Shown here: piece by piece, positions 16,272-23,854 of the stretch
Numbering within the stretch: the first letter of the stretch is position 1
Layout of the letters: every line of letters starts with the position of its first letter
NCBI RefSeq assembly: GCF_017565305.1
Contig: NZ_JAGEKP010000017.1
Coordinates: 1 to 64,000, forward strand
DNA: 64,000 nt
Direction of reading: 5' to 3'
Source: Leifsonia sp. TF02-11
GTDB lineage: Bacteria; Actinomycetota; Actinomycetes; Actinomycetales; Microbacteriaceae
The notes under the pieces: generated by a model
The model's input: the letters and a program-made list of their open reading frames with translations, nothing else
Database searches by the model: none
Told to the model about the DNA's origin: nothing
Position numbers and translations under genes: made by a program

Positions 16272-17285
16272 ATGACCTCGCTCCCGTCCGACGAAGCCCT
16301 GCTCGCCCTGCCGAAAGCCGAGCTCCACCTCCACATCGAAGGCACGCTGGAGCCGGAGCTCGCGTTCGAGCTCGCCGGCCGCAACGGGGTGGATCTGCCG
16401 TACGCGTCGGTCGAGGAGCTCGCCGCCCGGTACGAGTTCTCCGACCTGCAGTCGTTCCTCGACCTGTACTACGCGACGATGGCGGTGCTGCGCACCGAGG
16501 ACGACTTCGCCGAGCTCACCCGGCGGTACCTCCGCACGGCCGCCGCCCAGGGCCTCGGCCATGTCGAGCTGTTCTTCGACCCGCAGGCGCACGTGAGCCG
16601 CGGTATCGCGCTGGAAGCGGTCGTCGACGGCATCAGCGGCGCCCTGGCCGAGGCGGAGCGCGACCTCGACATCTCCAGCGGACTCATCCTGTGCTTCCTG
16701 CGGGACCAGCCGGTGGAGTCGGCCGATGCGGTGCTCAGCGCCGCGCTCACCCGGCCGGAGCGGTTGCTCGGCGTCGGGCTGGACTCCGCGGAGGTCGGCT
16801 ACCCGCCCGAGCTGTTCGCGGGGGTCTTCGCCCGAGCGAAGGAGGCCGGACTGCACACGGTCGCCCACGCGGGCGAAGAGGGCCCGCCCGCCTACATCCG
16901 CCAGGCGCTCGACGTGCTCGGGGTCGAACGGATCGACCACGGCATCCGGGCGGCGGAGGATCCGGAACTGCTGGCGCGCCTCGCCGCGGAGGGCGTCCCC
17001 CTCACGGTGTGCCCGCTGTCGAACGTGCGCCTACGCACCGTGCCCGATCTCGCCGACCATCCGCTGCTGGCTCTCGACGCCGCCGGAGTGCGGGTGACCA
17101 TCAACTCCGACGACCCCGCCTACTTCGGCGGCTACGTCGGCCGCAACTACCTCGCCGTCCGCGACGCGCTCGGCGTCGACGCTGCGACGGCCGAGCGGTT
17201 CGCCCGCACCTCGATCGACGTGTCGTTCGCGTCCGCCGCGCGCAAGGCGGCGCTGCAGCGCGAGGTGGACGCGTGGCGGGGATGA
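16272..17285 (+). CDS. Adenine deaminase (adenosine-deaminase-like, Aah1 type)
   Basis: A 337-residue TIM-barrel deaminase of the adenosine/AMP deaminase superfamily. The metal ligands HLHIEG (His-x-His) lie near the N-terminus, with later VAHAGEEG (catalytic His and Glu), IDHGIR and NSDDPAYFGGY supplying the Asp pair. The HVELFFDPQAHVSRG stretch and the NSDDPAYFGGY ending fit the adenine-deaminase subgroup, which converts adenine to hypoxanthine, better than true adenosine deaminases. The downstream hydrolase start overlaps its stop codon. Confidence 0.8.
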   Translation: MTSLPSDEALLALPKAELHLHIEGTLEPELAFELAGRNGVDLPYASVEELAARYEFSDLQSFLDLYYATMAVLRTEDDFAELTRRYLRTAAAQGLGHVELFFDPQAHVSRGIALEAVVDGISGALAEAERDLDISSGLILCFLRDQPVESADAVLSAALTRPERLLGVGLDSAEVGYPPELFAGVFARAKEAGLHTVAHAGEEGPPAYIRQALDVLGVERIDHGIRAAEDPELLARLAAEGVPLTVCPLSNVRLRTVPDLADHPLLALDAAGVRVTINSDDPAYFGGYVGRNYLAVRDALGVDAATAERFARTSIDVSFASAARKAALQREVDAWRG

Positions 17286-18127
17286 GCGACGCGCCGCCAC
17301 CCTCTGGCGCTGTCACCCGCCCGGACGGCCGACAGGTCCGATACTTCGACACCGGAGGCGCCGAGGATGCTCCCGTGCTGGTCTGGCATCACGGGACGCC
17401 GCAGACCGGCGCCGTCATCGAGCCGGTGGCCTCTGAGGCCGCGGCCAGGGGGCTCCGAGTGGTCTCCTGCGCTCGTCCCGGCTACCCCGGGTCCGACCCG
17501 CTCCCCGGCCGCAGTGTCGCCGACGCGGCCGCGGATGTGATCGCGGTGCTCGACACGCTGGGCATCGAACGCTTCGCGACGATGGGCGCCTCGGGTGGCG
17601 GCCCGCACGCGCTCGCCTGCGCTGCACTCGCGCCGAAGCGGGCCGCGGCCGTCGTCACCTTCGCCGGAATCGCCCCGTACTGGGGCGATGTCGACTGGTT
17701 CGCCGGAATGGCCGATCCGGGTGGGCTCCGCTCGGCGCTCGCGGGCCGGCCGGCGCGACTCGCCCACGCCGAGACGGCGGAATTCGAGCCGGAATCGTTC
17801 ACGTCCCGCGACTACGAGGTGCTCGGGGCGACCTGGTCGGCACTCGGCGCCGACGCCGGCGCAGGTGCAGCCTCCGGCCCGGACGGCGAGGTGGACGACG
17901 ATGTCGCGTTCGTTTCGTCGTGGGGAGTCGAGCTGGCCGCGGTGTCAGCACCGGCGCTCCTCGTCCAGGGCGGCAGGGACCGCGTCATCCCGGCGACCCA
18001 CGCCGGCTGGATGCTCGAGCGGATCCGCCGCGGCGAACTGTGGCTGCGGCCACGGGAGGGGCACGTGTCGGTGCTGACCGCGCTGGGTGTGGCGCTGGAC
18101 TGGGTGGTGGCGGCCTCCGCGGGCTGA
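17282..18127 (+). CDS. Alpha/beta-hydrolase
   Basis: A 281-residue hydrolase. The oxyanion motif WHHGTPQTG is at about residues 34-42, the nucleophile elbow GASGGG (Ser about 103) is present, the acid is likely in VQGGRDRVIP, and the catalytic His is in REGHVSVL near the C-terminus. Insertions around residues 130-210 form the lid. The ATG overlaps the deaminase stop (ATGA), so the two are co-transcribed. The substrate is unknown. Confidence 0.87.
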   Translation: MSDAPPPSGAVTRPDGRQVRYFDTGGAEDAPVLVWHHGTPQTGAVIEPVASEAAARGLRVVSCARPGYPGSDPLPGRSVADAAADVIAVLDTLGIERFATMGASGGGPHALACAALAPKRAAAVVTFAGIAPYWGDVDWFAGMADPGGLRSALAGRPARLAHAETAEFEPESFTSRDYEVLGATWSALGADAGAGAASGPDGEVDDDVAFVSSWGVELAAVSAPALLVQGGRDRVIPATHAGWMLERIRRGELWLRPREGHVSVLTALGVALDWVVAASAG

Positions 18128-18187
18128 CGCGCGTTCCCGATGGAGAGCTCGCGACGACGACGACCACCGCTCCGTTCGAGCCAACCG

Positions 18188-19264
18188 TCAACAACTCATG
18201 CAATCCTCTCTACGCGCGACCTCTCGAATTCGCCACTCCAAGCTCATGAGGTCCATCTCCCTCACCCGATTGGTGAGGCCGAGTGGGAGGCCGAGCAGGA
18301 CGCGTAGCGCCTCCCACGCCGTCATGTTTCCCACCATTCCGGCCACCGGCGCAATGCTCCCGCCAGCGCTTGTCCGACCCTTGACGGTGGTCATGGAGAC
18401 TCTGTCGTGATCATCGCGTGTCGCCTCTCTGATGCATCGCCAGCATCGCGATCGGCCGGGCATGACCGTCACACCGGGACATCCGATGTTCCCTCCGTAC
18501 GCTCCACCGACGATATGCGGGACGCCTGCGGCCTGCGCGCTCTCGGCCACAACGTCGGACAAGGTGAATGGATCGGGATCGTCTCCGCAGCTGATGACGA
18601 GGTCGGCATCGTCGAGGATGTCAGCGAGGTCTGCCACCTCCTGGATTGATCGTCGGTGACCGGTCACCACCGCGCCGTCGTTCACGTCGGCGATCCTCTC
18701 CGCAGCGGCGACTACTTTGGCCTGACCTACGTCAGCCGTCGAATACAGGGCCTGCCGGTTCAAGTTCGACAGTTCGACGACATCAGGATCCACGATGTGG
18801 AGCCGCCCGACTCCGGCCGACGCCAACGAGTGCAGCGCCCAGGATCCGACACCGCCGATGCCGACGACGACGACTTTTGCCGTGCCGAGCCGGTCCTGCA
18901 GCTGTCGCGGCGAGGCAGGGAGGTGGTCAAAGGTCGCGATGAACTCTTCGAACAGAAGGCCCTGACGGGCGTACCGCGTATCGCCGGCCCAGCTCTCCCC
19001 CCGGCAGAGGAGGCGCTCTCTTCGAAGGAGTTCGAGGCAGTCGTCGACGGTGCTCGGGTCGTCGTCGGACGATGCGGCGAATGCAGCCCGGAGTTCGGCG
19101 ACCGAACGCGTGCCATCGACAAGCGGAATCAGTTCGATGACGGGGTCGGTCGCACGGAACTCTTTGACGCGAAGATCGCTCAGGGAGACGAACTGAAGGA
19201 GGTCGTCGTGCCGAAAGACGAGAACGCTGTTTCGGAGGCGAGGGGGACTCTGAATTGTTTCCAT
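18188..19264 (-). CDS. ThiF/E1-like adenylating enzyme with N-terminal PqqD/RRE-like domain
   Basis: A 358-residue protein and last gene of the putative RiPP operon. Residues of about 10-88 look like the winged-helix PqqD/RRE fold that grips leader peptides (VIELIPLVDGTRSVAEL, then a helix ending RRERLL). Residues of about 125-345 are an E1/MoeB/ThiF domain: GIGGVGS (135-141), the DPD acidic end of strand 2 (159-161), NLNRQ (168-171), Lys183 and SCGDDPDP (226-232). Two CxxC pairs, 274/277 and 355/358, should bind zinc; the second pair forms the very C-terminus. MccB and PaaA pair leader-binding with ThiF chemistry in the same way. It probably adenylates the precursor's C-terminal or a side-chain carboxylate. 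Confidence 0.82.
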   Translation of the reverse strand: METIQSPPRLRNSVLVFRHDDLLQFVSLSDLRVKEFRATDPVIELIPLVDGTRSVAELRAAFAASSDDDPSTVDDCLELLRRERLLCRGESWAGDTRYARQGLLFEEFIATFDHLPASPRQLQDRLGTAKVVVVGIGGVGSWALHSLASAGVGRLHIVDPDVVELSNLNRQALYSTADVGQAKVVAAAERIADVNDGAVVTGHRRSIQEVADLADILDDADLVISCGDDPDPFTLSDVVAESAQAAGVPHIVGGAYGGNIGCPGVTVMPGRSRCWRCIREATRDDHDRVSMTTVKGRTSAGGSIAPVAGMVGNMTAWEALRVLLGLPLGLTNRVREMDLMSLEWRIREVARREDCMSC

Positions 19265-19290
19265 GAGATTTGCCGCTTCAGCTCGATGTC

Positions 19291-21747
19291 TCAGATTGCT
19301 GCCAGAGCCACGAGCGGGTCGACTCTGCTGGCTCTCCGGGCCGGGCCGATCGACGCGATCGTGAGAAACGCGAAAGTGACCGCCGCGAGCAACAGGAATG
19401 CACCGGGTTCTGACGAAACCTGAAGGCTCACGCCCAATGACCCGGCGATGACCTCGGTGAGCAGCGCTCCCGCGACTTGGCCCAGGGAGAGCCCGACGAT
19501 GAGGGCGGCGGTCGACACATAGATCGCATCCCACAACACGAGGCCCGCCACACCTCGGCGACGAGCGCCGATCGCGCGGAGTGCACCGAACTCGGCCCGA
19601 CGCCGGTGCACGGAGAAGGCCATGACGCCTGAAATGCCGATGGATCCGAGCCCAAACGCGATGAGTACGACGGAGAACGCGGACGCGGCGTATGCCGCCA
19701 GCTCGGTGGTTGCCCGGTCCCGCATCCCGGCTCCCGTAATGACGGTGACTCCAGGGATGTCGCCCAATTGATCGGCGACAGCGTCGCGGACTTCCTGCGG
19801 TGAGCTCCCGGGGGATACGGAAATGTTCCATCCCGTCTCGCCGCTCAGGCCCAGCCTGTGAGCGACGGAGATCGGGATCAGCACCTGCGTCCCGGTCACC
19901 AACGAGTCGAACGTCCCTACGACCGTCACCTGTTCAGAGGCTGCGCCACGCGTGATCGCCACCCGCGCGCCCACGCCCGTCCCTGTGGACTTTGCGAGTG
20001 CCACGGGCAAGACGACCCCCGCGGACTGGCGCAGTCGTTCGGGCGTGGTCCGATCGTCTCCCTCATTCCACGGGAGCTGCGCCGCCGTGAAGTAGGTGTC
20101 GGGGTCCACCCCGAGAACGCTCACGTCGATCGGCTCGGCGGAGGACCCGACGAAGGTCGCGCGGTCTACGACCGTACCCGAAACGACTTCTACGCCAGCG
20201 ACTCCCGAAATCCTGCGCGCGATGCCGTCGTCCAATGGAACTGCTGACGTGACTTGGACATCCGCGCCGAACTGGCGTGAAATCTGTTGCGTCATCGCCG
20301 AGCTGACGGCGGACACCCCGATCACCAGGGCGAGACCCAGAGAGACGATCGCGGCGGTCATCGACGTGATCGTCCCCAGCGGATTGGATCGCTGGAGGCG
20401 CCGCGCGGATGCCCTCATCGGCCAACTCAGCGGGGTCGGGATGCGAGCCAGGAGGCTCAGAACTGTCGGTGCAAGTAACATCGACGCCGCAATCAGCCCG
20501 AGCAGCCCGATGACCTTGATTGCCGCGCTGCCAATGAACAGAGTGCCCATGGCCGGTAGCATGAGCCCGATCCCAACGCCGATTCGCACCCGACCATTCA
20601 GCTTGTTGGGATCATCGCCGGTGATCGTAGCGATCGGTGGATGGTTCAAGACCGCCACAATCGATCGCGCGGCCCCCGCAAGCCCCGCTATGAGTCCGGT
20701 GATCAGCGCCAGCGCGACCTCCCAGAGCCCGAATTCCATCGGCGGGAACGGCAGGCCGTTGTTTGCGGTCAGCAGCAGGCTGAGAAGGGCACTGACCCCG
20801 AAGCCTGCAGCAATGCCCACCGTCGAGCACACCAGGCTGAGGACTGCTGCTTCGGCGAGCACCCTGCTCGCAAGCCACTTCCCGGAGGCCCCGACGGCAC
20901 GCATGACGGCATAGGTGGAGCTCCTCGCGCGAATGGCGCCCCCCAACGCGACGGCGATGAGAACGGCAGACACGGCCACGGTGACGATGGAGGCCAGAAC
21001 GAGAACCAACGTGATGGTCGTCAAGAGCGGGCCGAGTGCGGATGTCACCGCAGACGTGTCTTGCAGTGCCGTTCCGGCCGGGAGGTGCGCGGCATTGCTC
21101 GCTTTCCATGCGTCAGCCGAACCGGAGAAGGTGAGGTCAACCCGTGTCACCTCATCCGGAGCGTGGAACAACTCTTGTGCAGTCGTCAGGCTGACGAAGA
21201 TGTTGTCGTAGGCGAGAACTCCGAGGTCGCGTGGATCGGCAATCCCGACGACGTCGAGCTCCGTTCGCCCTCCGACTGCTGCGACCGCGATCGTGTCCCC
21301 CACGCTCACGCCGAGCCGTTGTGCGATGTCCGCAGGGAGCAGAGCTTCACTTTTGCCCTCGCTCGGCAGCCTGCCCTGTGAAGCCAGCCTGCTCACCCGT
21401 GCGTTGAGCTCCGTCGAGTAGCCGGTGATCGTCAGATCGGATTGAGCGCCCGTCGCGCCACGCACGGTTGTGCCTCGGCTGAACGTCTTTATCGCCAGGG
21501 CGACGCCCGGCATGTCGGCCACAGCGGCAGCGTCGTTCTCGGAGAAGGGCGCACCGGCAGTCGTCGACACGACACCCGCCTGACCGATCCCGCCGAGTGC
21601 GTCGACCCCCGCTCGGAGCGTCGCGCCCACCGAAGCAGAGGTCACGAGAGTTCCGAACAGCAGAGCGACACCCGCCGTCAGAGCTGACGCGGCGACCGCG
21701 TACCGACGGCCCTCAGCGAAGAGCTGACGCAAGCCACGAGCGGACAT
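19291..21747 (-). CDS. FtsX/MacB-like ABC transporter permease
   Basis: An 818-residue permease with an N-terminal helix (about 15-38), an extracytoplasmic domain (about 40-235), a three-helix FtsX block (about 240-345), a central membrane pair (about 385-420), a second extracytoplasmic domain (about 460-680) and a second FtsX block to the end. This double-FtsX layout is typical of Gram-positive lipoprotein or peptide exporters and antimicrobial-peptide transporters. ATG 21747 has AAGGGGTGA upstream; the gene starts 35 bases inside the ATPase gene. With its ATPase it is the likely exporter or immunity pump of the peptide product. Confidence 0.85.
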   Translation of the reverse strand: MSARGLRQLFAEGRRYAVAASALTAGVALLFGTLVTSASVGATLRAGVDALGGIGQAGVVSTTAGAPFSENDAAAVADMPGVALAIKTFSRGTTVRGATGAQSDLTITGYSTELNARVSRLASQGRLPSEGKSEALLPADIAQRLGVSVGDTIAVAAVGGRTELDVVGIADPRDLGVLAYDNIFVSLTTAQELFHAPDEVTRVDLTFSGSADAWKASNAAHLPAGTALQDTSAVTSALGPLLTTITLVLVLASIVTVAVSAVLIAVALGGAIRARSSTYAVMRAVGASGKWLASRVLAEAAVLSLVCSTVGIAAGFGVSALLSLLLTANNGLPFPPMEFGLWEVALALITGLIAGLAGAARSIVAVLNHPPIATITGDDPNKLNGRVRIGVGIGLMLPAMGTLFIGSAAIKVIGLLGLIAASMLLAPTVLSLLARIPTPLSWPMRASARRLQRSNPLGTITSMTAAIVSLGLALVIGVSAVSSAMTQQISRQFGADVQVTSAVPLDDGIARRISGVAGVEVVSGTVVDRATFVGSSAEPIDVSVLGVDPDTYFTAAQLPWNEGDDRTTPERLRQSAGVVLPVALAKSTGTGVGARVAITRGAASEQVTVVGTFDSLVTGTQVLIPISVAHRLGLSGETGWNISVSPGSSPQEVRDAVADQLGDIPGVTVITGAGMRDRATTELAAYAASAFSVVLIAFGLGSIGISGVMAFSVHRRRAEFGALRAIGARRRGVAGLVLWDAIYVSTAALIVGLSLGQVAGALLTEVIAGSLGVSLQVSSEPGAFLLLAAVTFAFLTIASIGPARRASRVDPLVALAAI

Positions 21748-22489
21748 GCTCACCCCTTTCCCCGTCGAATCGTGCCTCCGAGTTCGATTCACGGGTCAGT
21801 TCGTCGACCACAGCGCCATCGCGCAGAGCGATGACACGGTCCGCGAATCCCGCCACCCGGAAGTCGTGGGTGACCACCACGCCGCAGCGTCCGCCAGACG
21901 CGTCGATTCCCCGACGAATGAGGCTGAGGACGATATCGCTGTTCTTCGTGTCGAGGTTTCCGGTCGGCTCGTCGGCGAGAAGAGCATCCGGACGGCCGAA
22001 GACCGCACGCCCCAGCGCCACCCGCTGGCGCTGGCCGCCTGAAAGCAGGTGCGGCATGCGGTCAGCGTGATCGATGAGATCCAGTTCGACCAGGACGTCG
22101 AGAGCGTGGGAGAGCCACTCCGACCGTCGCTTGTTCGCGACGATGGCCGTCAAGGCGACGTTCTCGATGACGGACATGGTGGGGACGAGGTGAAACGACT
22201 GGAAGACGAACCCGATGTGGTCACGCCGAAAGTCTGTGCGCTGCTTCTCGTTCAGCGAGGAAACGTCATGGCCGGCGAATGAGATGGTTCCTGTGGTGGC
22301 GTGGTCAAGCCCACCGATGAGCTGCAGGAGAGTGGACTTGCCTGACCCGGACGGCCCCACGATCGCGACGAGCTCACCCTCGCGCACGGTGAGGTCGACG
22401 CCTCGGAGAGCACGGATCTCGTTTCCCGCAGAGTCCGAATACGTCCGGGTGAGCCCCTTCACGACGATGATCTCGTCGGTTCCGGTCAT
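21713..22489 (-). CDS. ABC transporter ATP-binding protein (MacB/LolD type)
   Basis: A 258-residue ATPase with Walker A GPSGSGKST (45-53), signature LSGGQRQRVALGRA, Walker [13 protein letters not shown] and switch VVTHD. The TGNLDxKNS sequence after Walker B is characteristic of the MacB/LolD/FtsE group that energises FtsX-type permeases. ATG 22489 overlaps the stop of the upstream acyltransferase-like gene (ATGA), so translation is coupled. It pairs with the permease that begins inside its 3' end. Confidence 0.9.
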   Translation of the reverse strand: MTGTDEIIVVKGLTRTYSDSAGNEIRALRGVDLTVREGELVAIVGPSGSGKSTLLQLIGGLDHATTGTISFAGHDVSSLNEKQRTDFRRDHIGFVFQSFHLVPTMSVIENVALTAIVANKRRSEWLSHALDVLVELDLIDHADRMPHLLSGGQRQRVALGRAVFGRPDALLADEPTGNLDTKNSDIVLSLIRRGIDASGGRCGVVVTHDFRVAGFADRVIALRDGAVVDELTRESNSEARFDGERGEHVRSWLASALR

Positions 22490-23424
22490 GACGCCGCCCC
22501 GACGTGCTCGGGCTGCATCCTGTCGAATTCGTACCACATCTCCCACTCCCCGAACTCACCGGCGAGCAGTGTGCTCTCGATGACCAACCACAGTTCCTCG
22601 AGCACGAACGCGTCGTCGGCACTGCTTTGCGGCGCACTGATCGGCTCGTGGTACTCGAGCTCGAATCGCCCGTTGCCTGACGATCTCAGAGACACGGGCA
22701 CCATCGGCGCCCGTGCGGCGCGGCTGACGAGGACGGGGCCGAGCGGCGCCTGGACGGTCGTTCCCAGAAATGGCACCCGTCGATGATGAGCATCTATCCC
22801 GCGCGGATCCAGTTCCGGAAAGATCGAGAACGCGCGACCTCCACGAAGCGTGTTCAACGCACGCCGGAACGTCGATTCGGAACCCAGCTGATGCGCCTCG
22901 ATATCCAACGAGGGGAATGCGATCGCTTGGATCGCGGCGAAGTTCATCCGGTTGAAGACAAGGCTCACAGGGATGTGGTGAGCCATGATCGGACCAATGG
23001 GATAGGAGGGGCCGACATGCAGCGGTAGCGCAAGAACGCCATTGCCCTGACGCTGAGCACGGCGCAGATGATCCGACCCTGTGACCGAGACAACCTGGTC
23101 GAAGAGGAGTCCTGGGTCGTTCAGCCACAGGCTGAGATACGTCGAGTCGAATTGGAGCTGAGGGCCGTATGTCGCGAAGCGGCGCGCCTGCTGATCGCGG
23201 TCCAGGCCGGTCAATGCCGGTGCCTGGTTCATGAAGGCAATCGTCCGCTCGAAAATGGCATCCGGATGCTCCTCAGGCGGAACGTTCTCGAGATACGACG
23301 GCTCGTCGTATCGTGCAAGCTCAGCCATCAGGCTCCAGGCGCGTGCTGGTCCCGCCGCCTGGAGCGATCCGAAGAGGGCGGGATGATCCGGGAGTTCGAA
23401 GAGGTTGAAGAGCGGCATGCCCAT
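22486..23424 (-). CDS. LpxL/HtrB-like acyltransferase-fold protein
   Basis: A 312-residue protein. The middle and C-terminal parts follow the LpxL/lysophospholipid-acyltransferase pattern: LALPLHVGPSYP around His136, SESTFRRALNTLRGG (182-196), FPELDPRG (202-209) and VPFLGTTVQAPLGPVLVSRAARAPMVPVS (217-245). The expected acidic residue four after the catalytic His is missing (His136 is followed by V, G, P, S, Y), so chemistry may differ from fatty-acyl transfer. Residues 1-130 match nothing I know. GGAAGGA lies nine bases before ATG 23424. It sits directly after the precursor gene and could lipidate or otherwise acylate the peptide. Confidence 0.72.
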   Translation of the reverse strand: MGMPLFNLFELPDHPALFGSLQAAGPARAWSLMAELARYDEPSYLENVPPEEHPDAIFERTIAFMNQAPALTGLDRDQQARRFATYGPQLQFDSTYLSLWLNDPGLLFDQVVSVTGSDHLRRAQRQGNGVLALPLHVGPSYPIGPIMAHHIPVSLVFNRMNFAAIQAIAFPSLDIEAHQLGSESTFRRALNTLRGGRAFSIFPELDPRGIDAHHRRVPFLGTTVQAPLGPVLVSRAARAPMVPVSLRSSGNGRFELEYHEPISAPQSSADDAFVLEELWLVIESTLLAGEFGEWEMWYEFDRMQPEHVGAAS

Positions 23425-23464
23425 TGAGACAGGTTCCTTCCGATGCGCCGCAACCGATAGGCGA

Positions 23465-23494
23465 GAGTGCGGCGGCGGCGCCTCCGCCGCACTC
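23465..23494 (-). terminator. Hairpin between the precursor gene and its operon (attenuator or processing site)
   Basis: A perfect 11-bp stem (23465-23475 with 23484-23494) and an eight-base loop, about 10 bases after the precursor stop codon. No U-run follows. Hairpins here are common in peptide-antibiotic operons, where they let precursor mRNA outnumber the enzyme mRNA. Confidence 0.55.
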
Positions 23495-23502
23495 ACACGG
23501 GG

Positions 23503-23577
23503 TCAGCTACACATGCACTGGCTGCCACAGGCGAGCGTTGCGCCGGCCTTCAGGTCGATGTCCTTGATCTTCTCCAC
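23503..23577 (-). CDS. Putative RiPP precursor peptide, 24 residues, Cys-rich C-terminus
   Basis: GTG 23577 is preceded by AAAGGAGGTGA with seven-base spacing, the strongest ribosome site seen in the window. The peptide begins with a charged amphipathic stretch (MEKIKDIDLKAG, the likely leader), passes through ATLA, and ends CGSQCMCS, with three Cys at 17, 21 and 23 and a terminal Ser. It is followed by a hairpin and then by acyltransferase-like, exporter and ThiF-like genes on the same strand. The tiny frame, excellent initiation signals and context argue for a modified-peptide precursor. It is not homologous to any precursor I can name. Product and modification are unknown. Confidence 0.8.
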   Translation of the reverse strand: MEKIKDIDLKAGATLACGSQCMCS

Positions 23578-23624
23578 AGATTCACCTCCTTTGAACAATG
23601 CTTCACTCTGAAACATTAGTTTCT

Positions 23625-23653
23625 AGTTTTGCGTTCTACACATTTGTTGTCAA
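23625..23653 (-). promoter_or_regulatory. Probable promoter of the RiPP-like operon
   Basis: On the minus strand, TTGACA (complement of 23648-23653) is followed after 17 bases by AAAACT (complement of 23625-23630), inside an AT-rich island unlike its surroundings. The spacing is ideal and the -35 is a consensus match, while the -10 is only fair. The start point would fall near 23617, giving a leader of about 40 bases before the GTG. Confidence 0.5.
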
Positions 23654-23854
23654 ACTCGAACCATCGGGTGCGTCCAGATGGCGAGACTCGCTCGGAACGC
23701 GAGGATTACGCTTCGACCAGGTCGCAAGCCAGACGCGCCGCCGCGCCCGACACACTCGACTGATCGCCCCCCGTTTTGGGGCCACGACCGCTGGGCCACG
23801 CGCACATCGGCCCGCCAGAATGGGTTCGGTCCCCCTTCGAATCCTGGAGTCGAG

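Noticed and set aside
19428-21792. Alternative longer start (21792) for the FtsX-like permease
   Set aside because: The extension (MNRTRRHDSTGKGVS) lies antisense-free inside the ATPase gene, but the AAGGGGTGA ribosome site supports ATG 21747.
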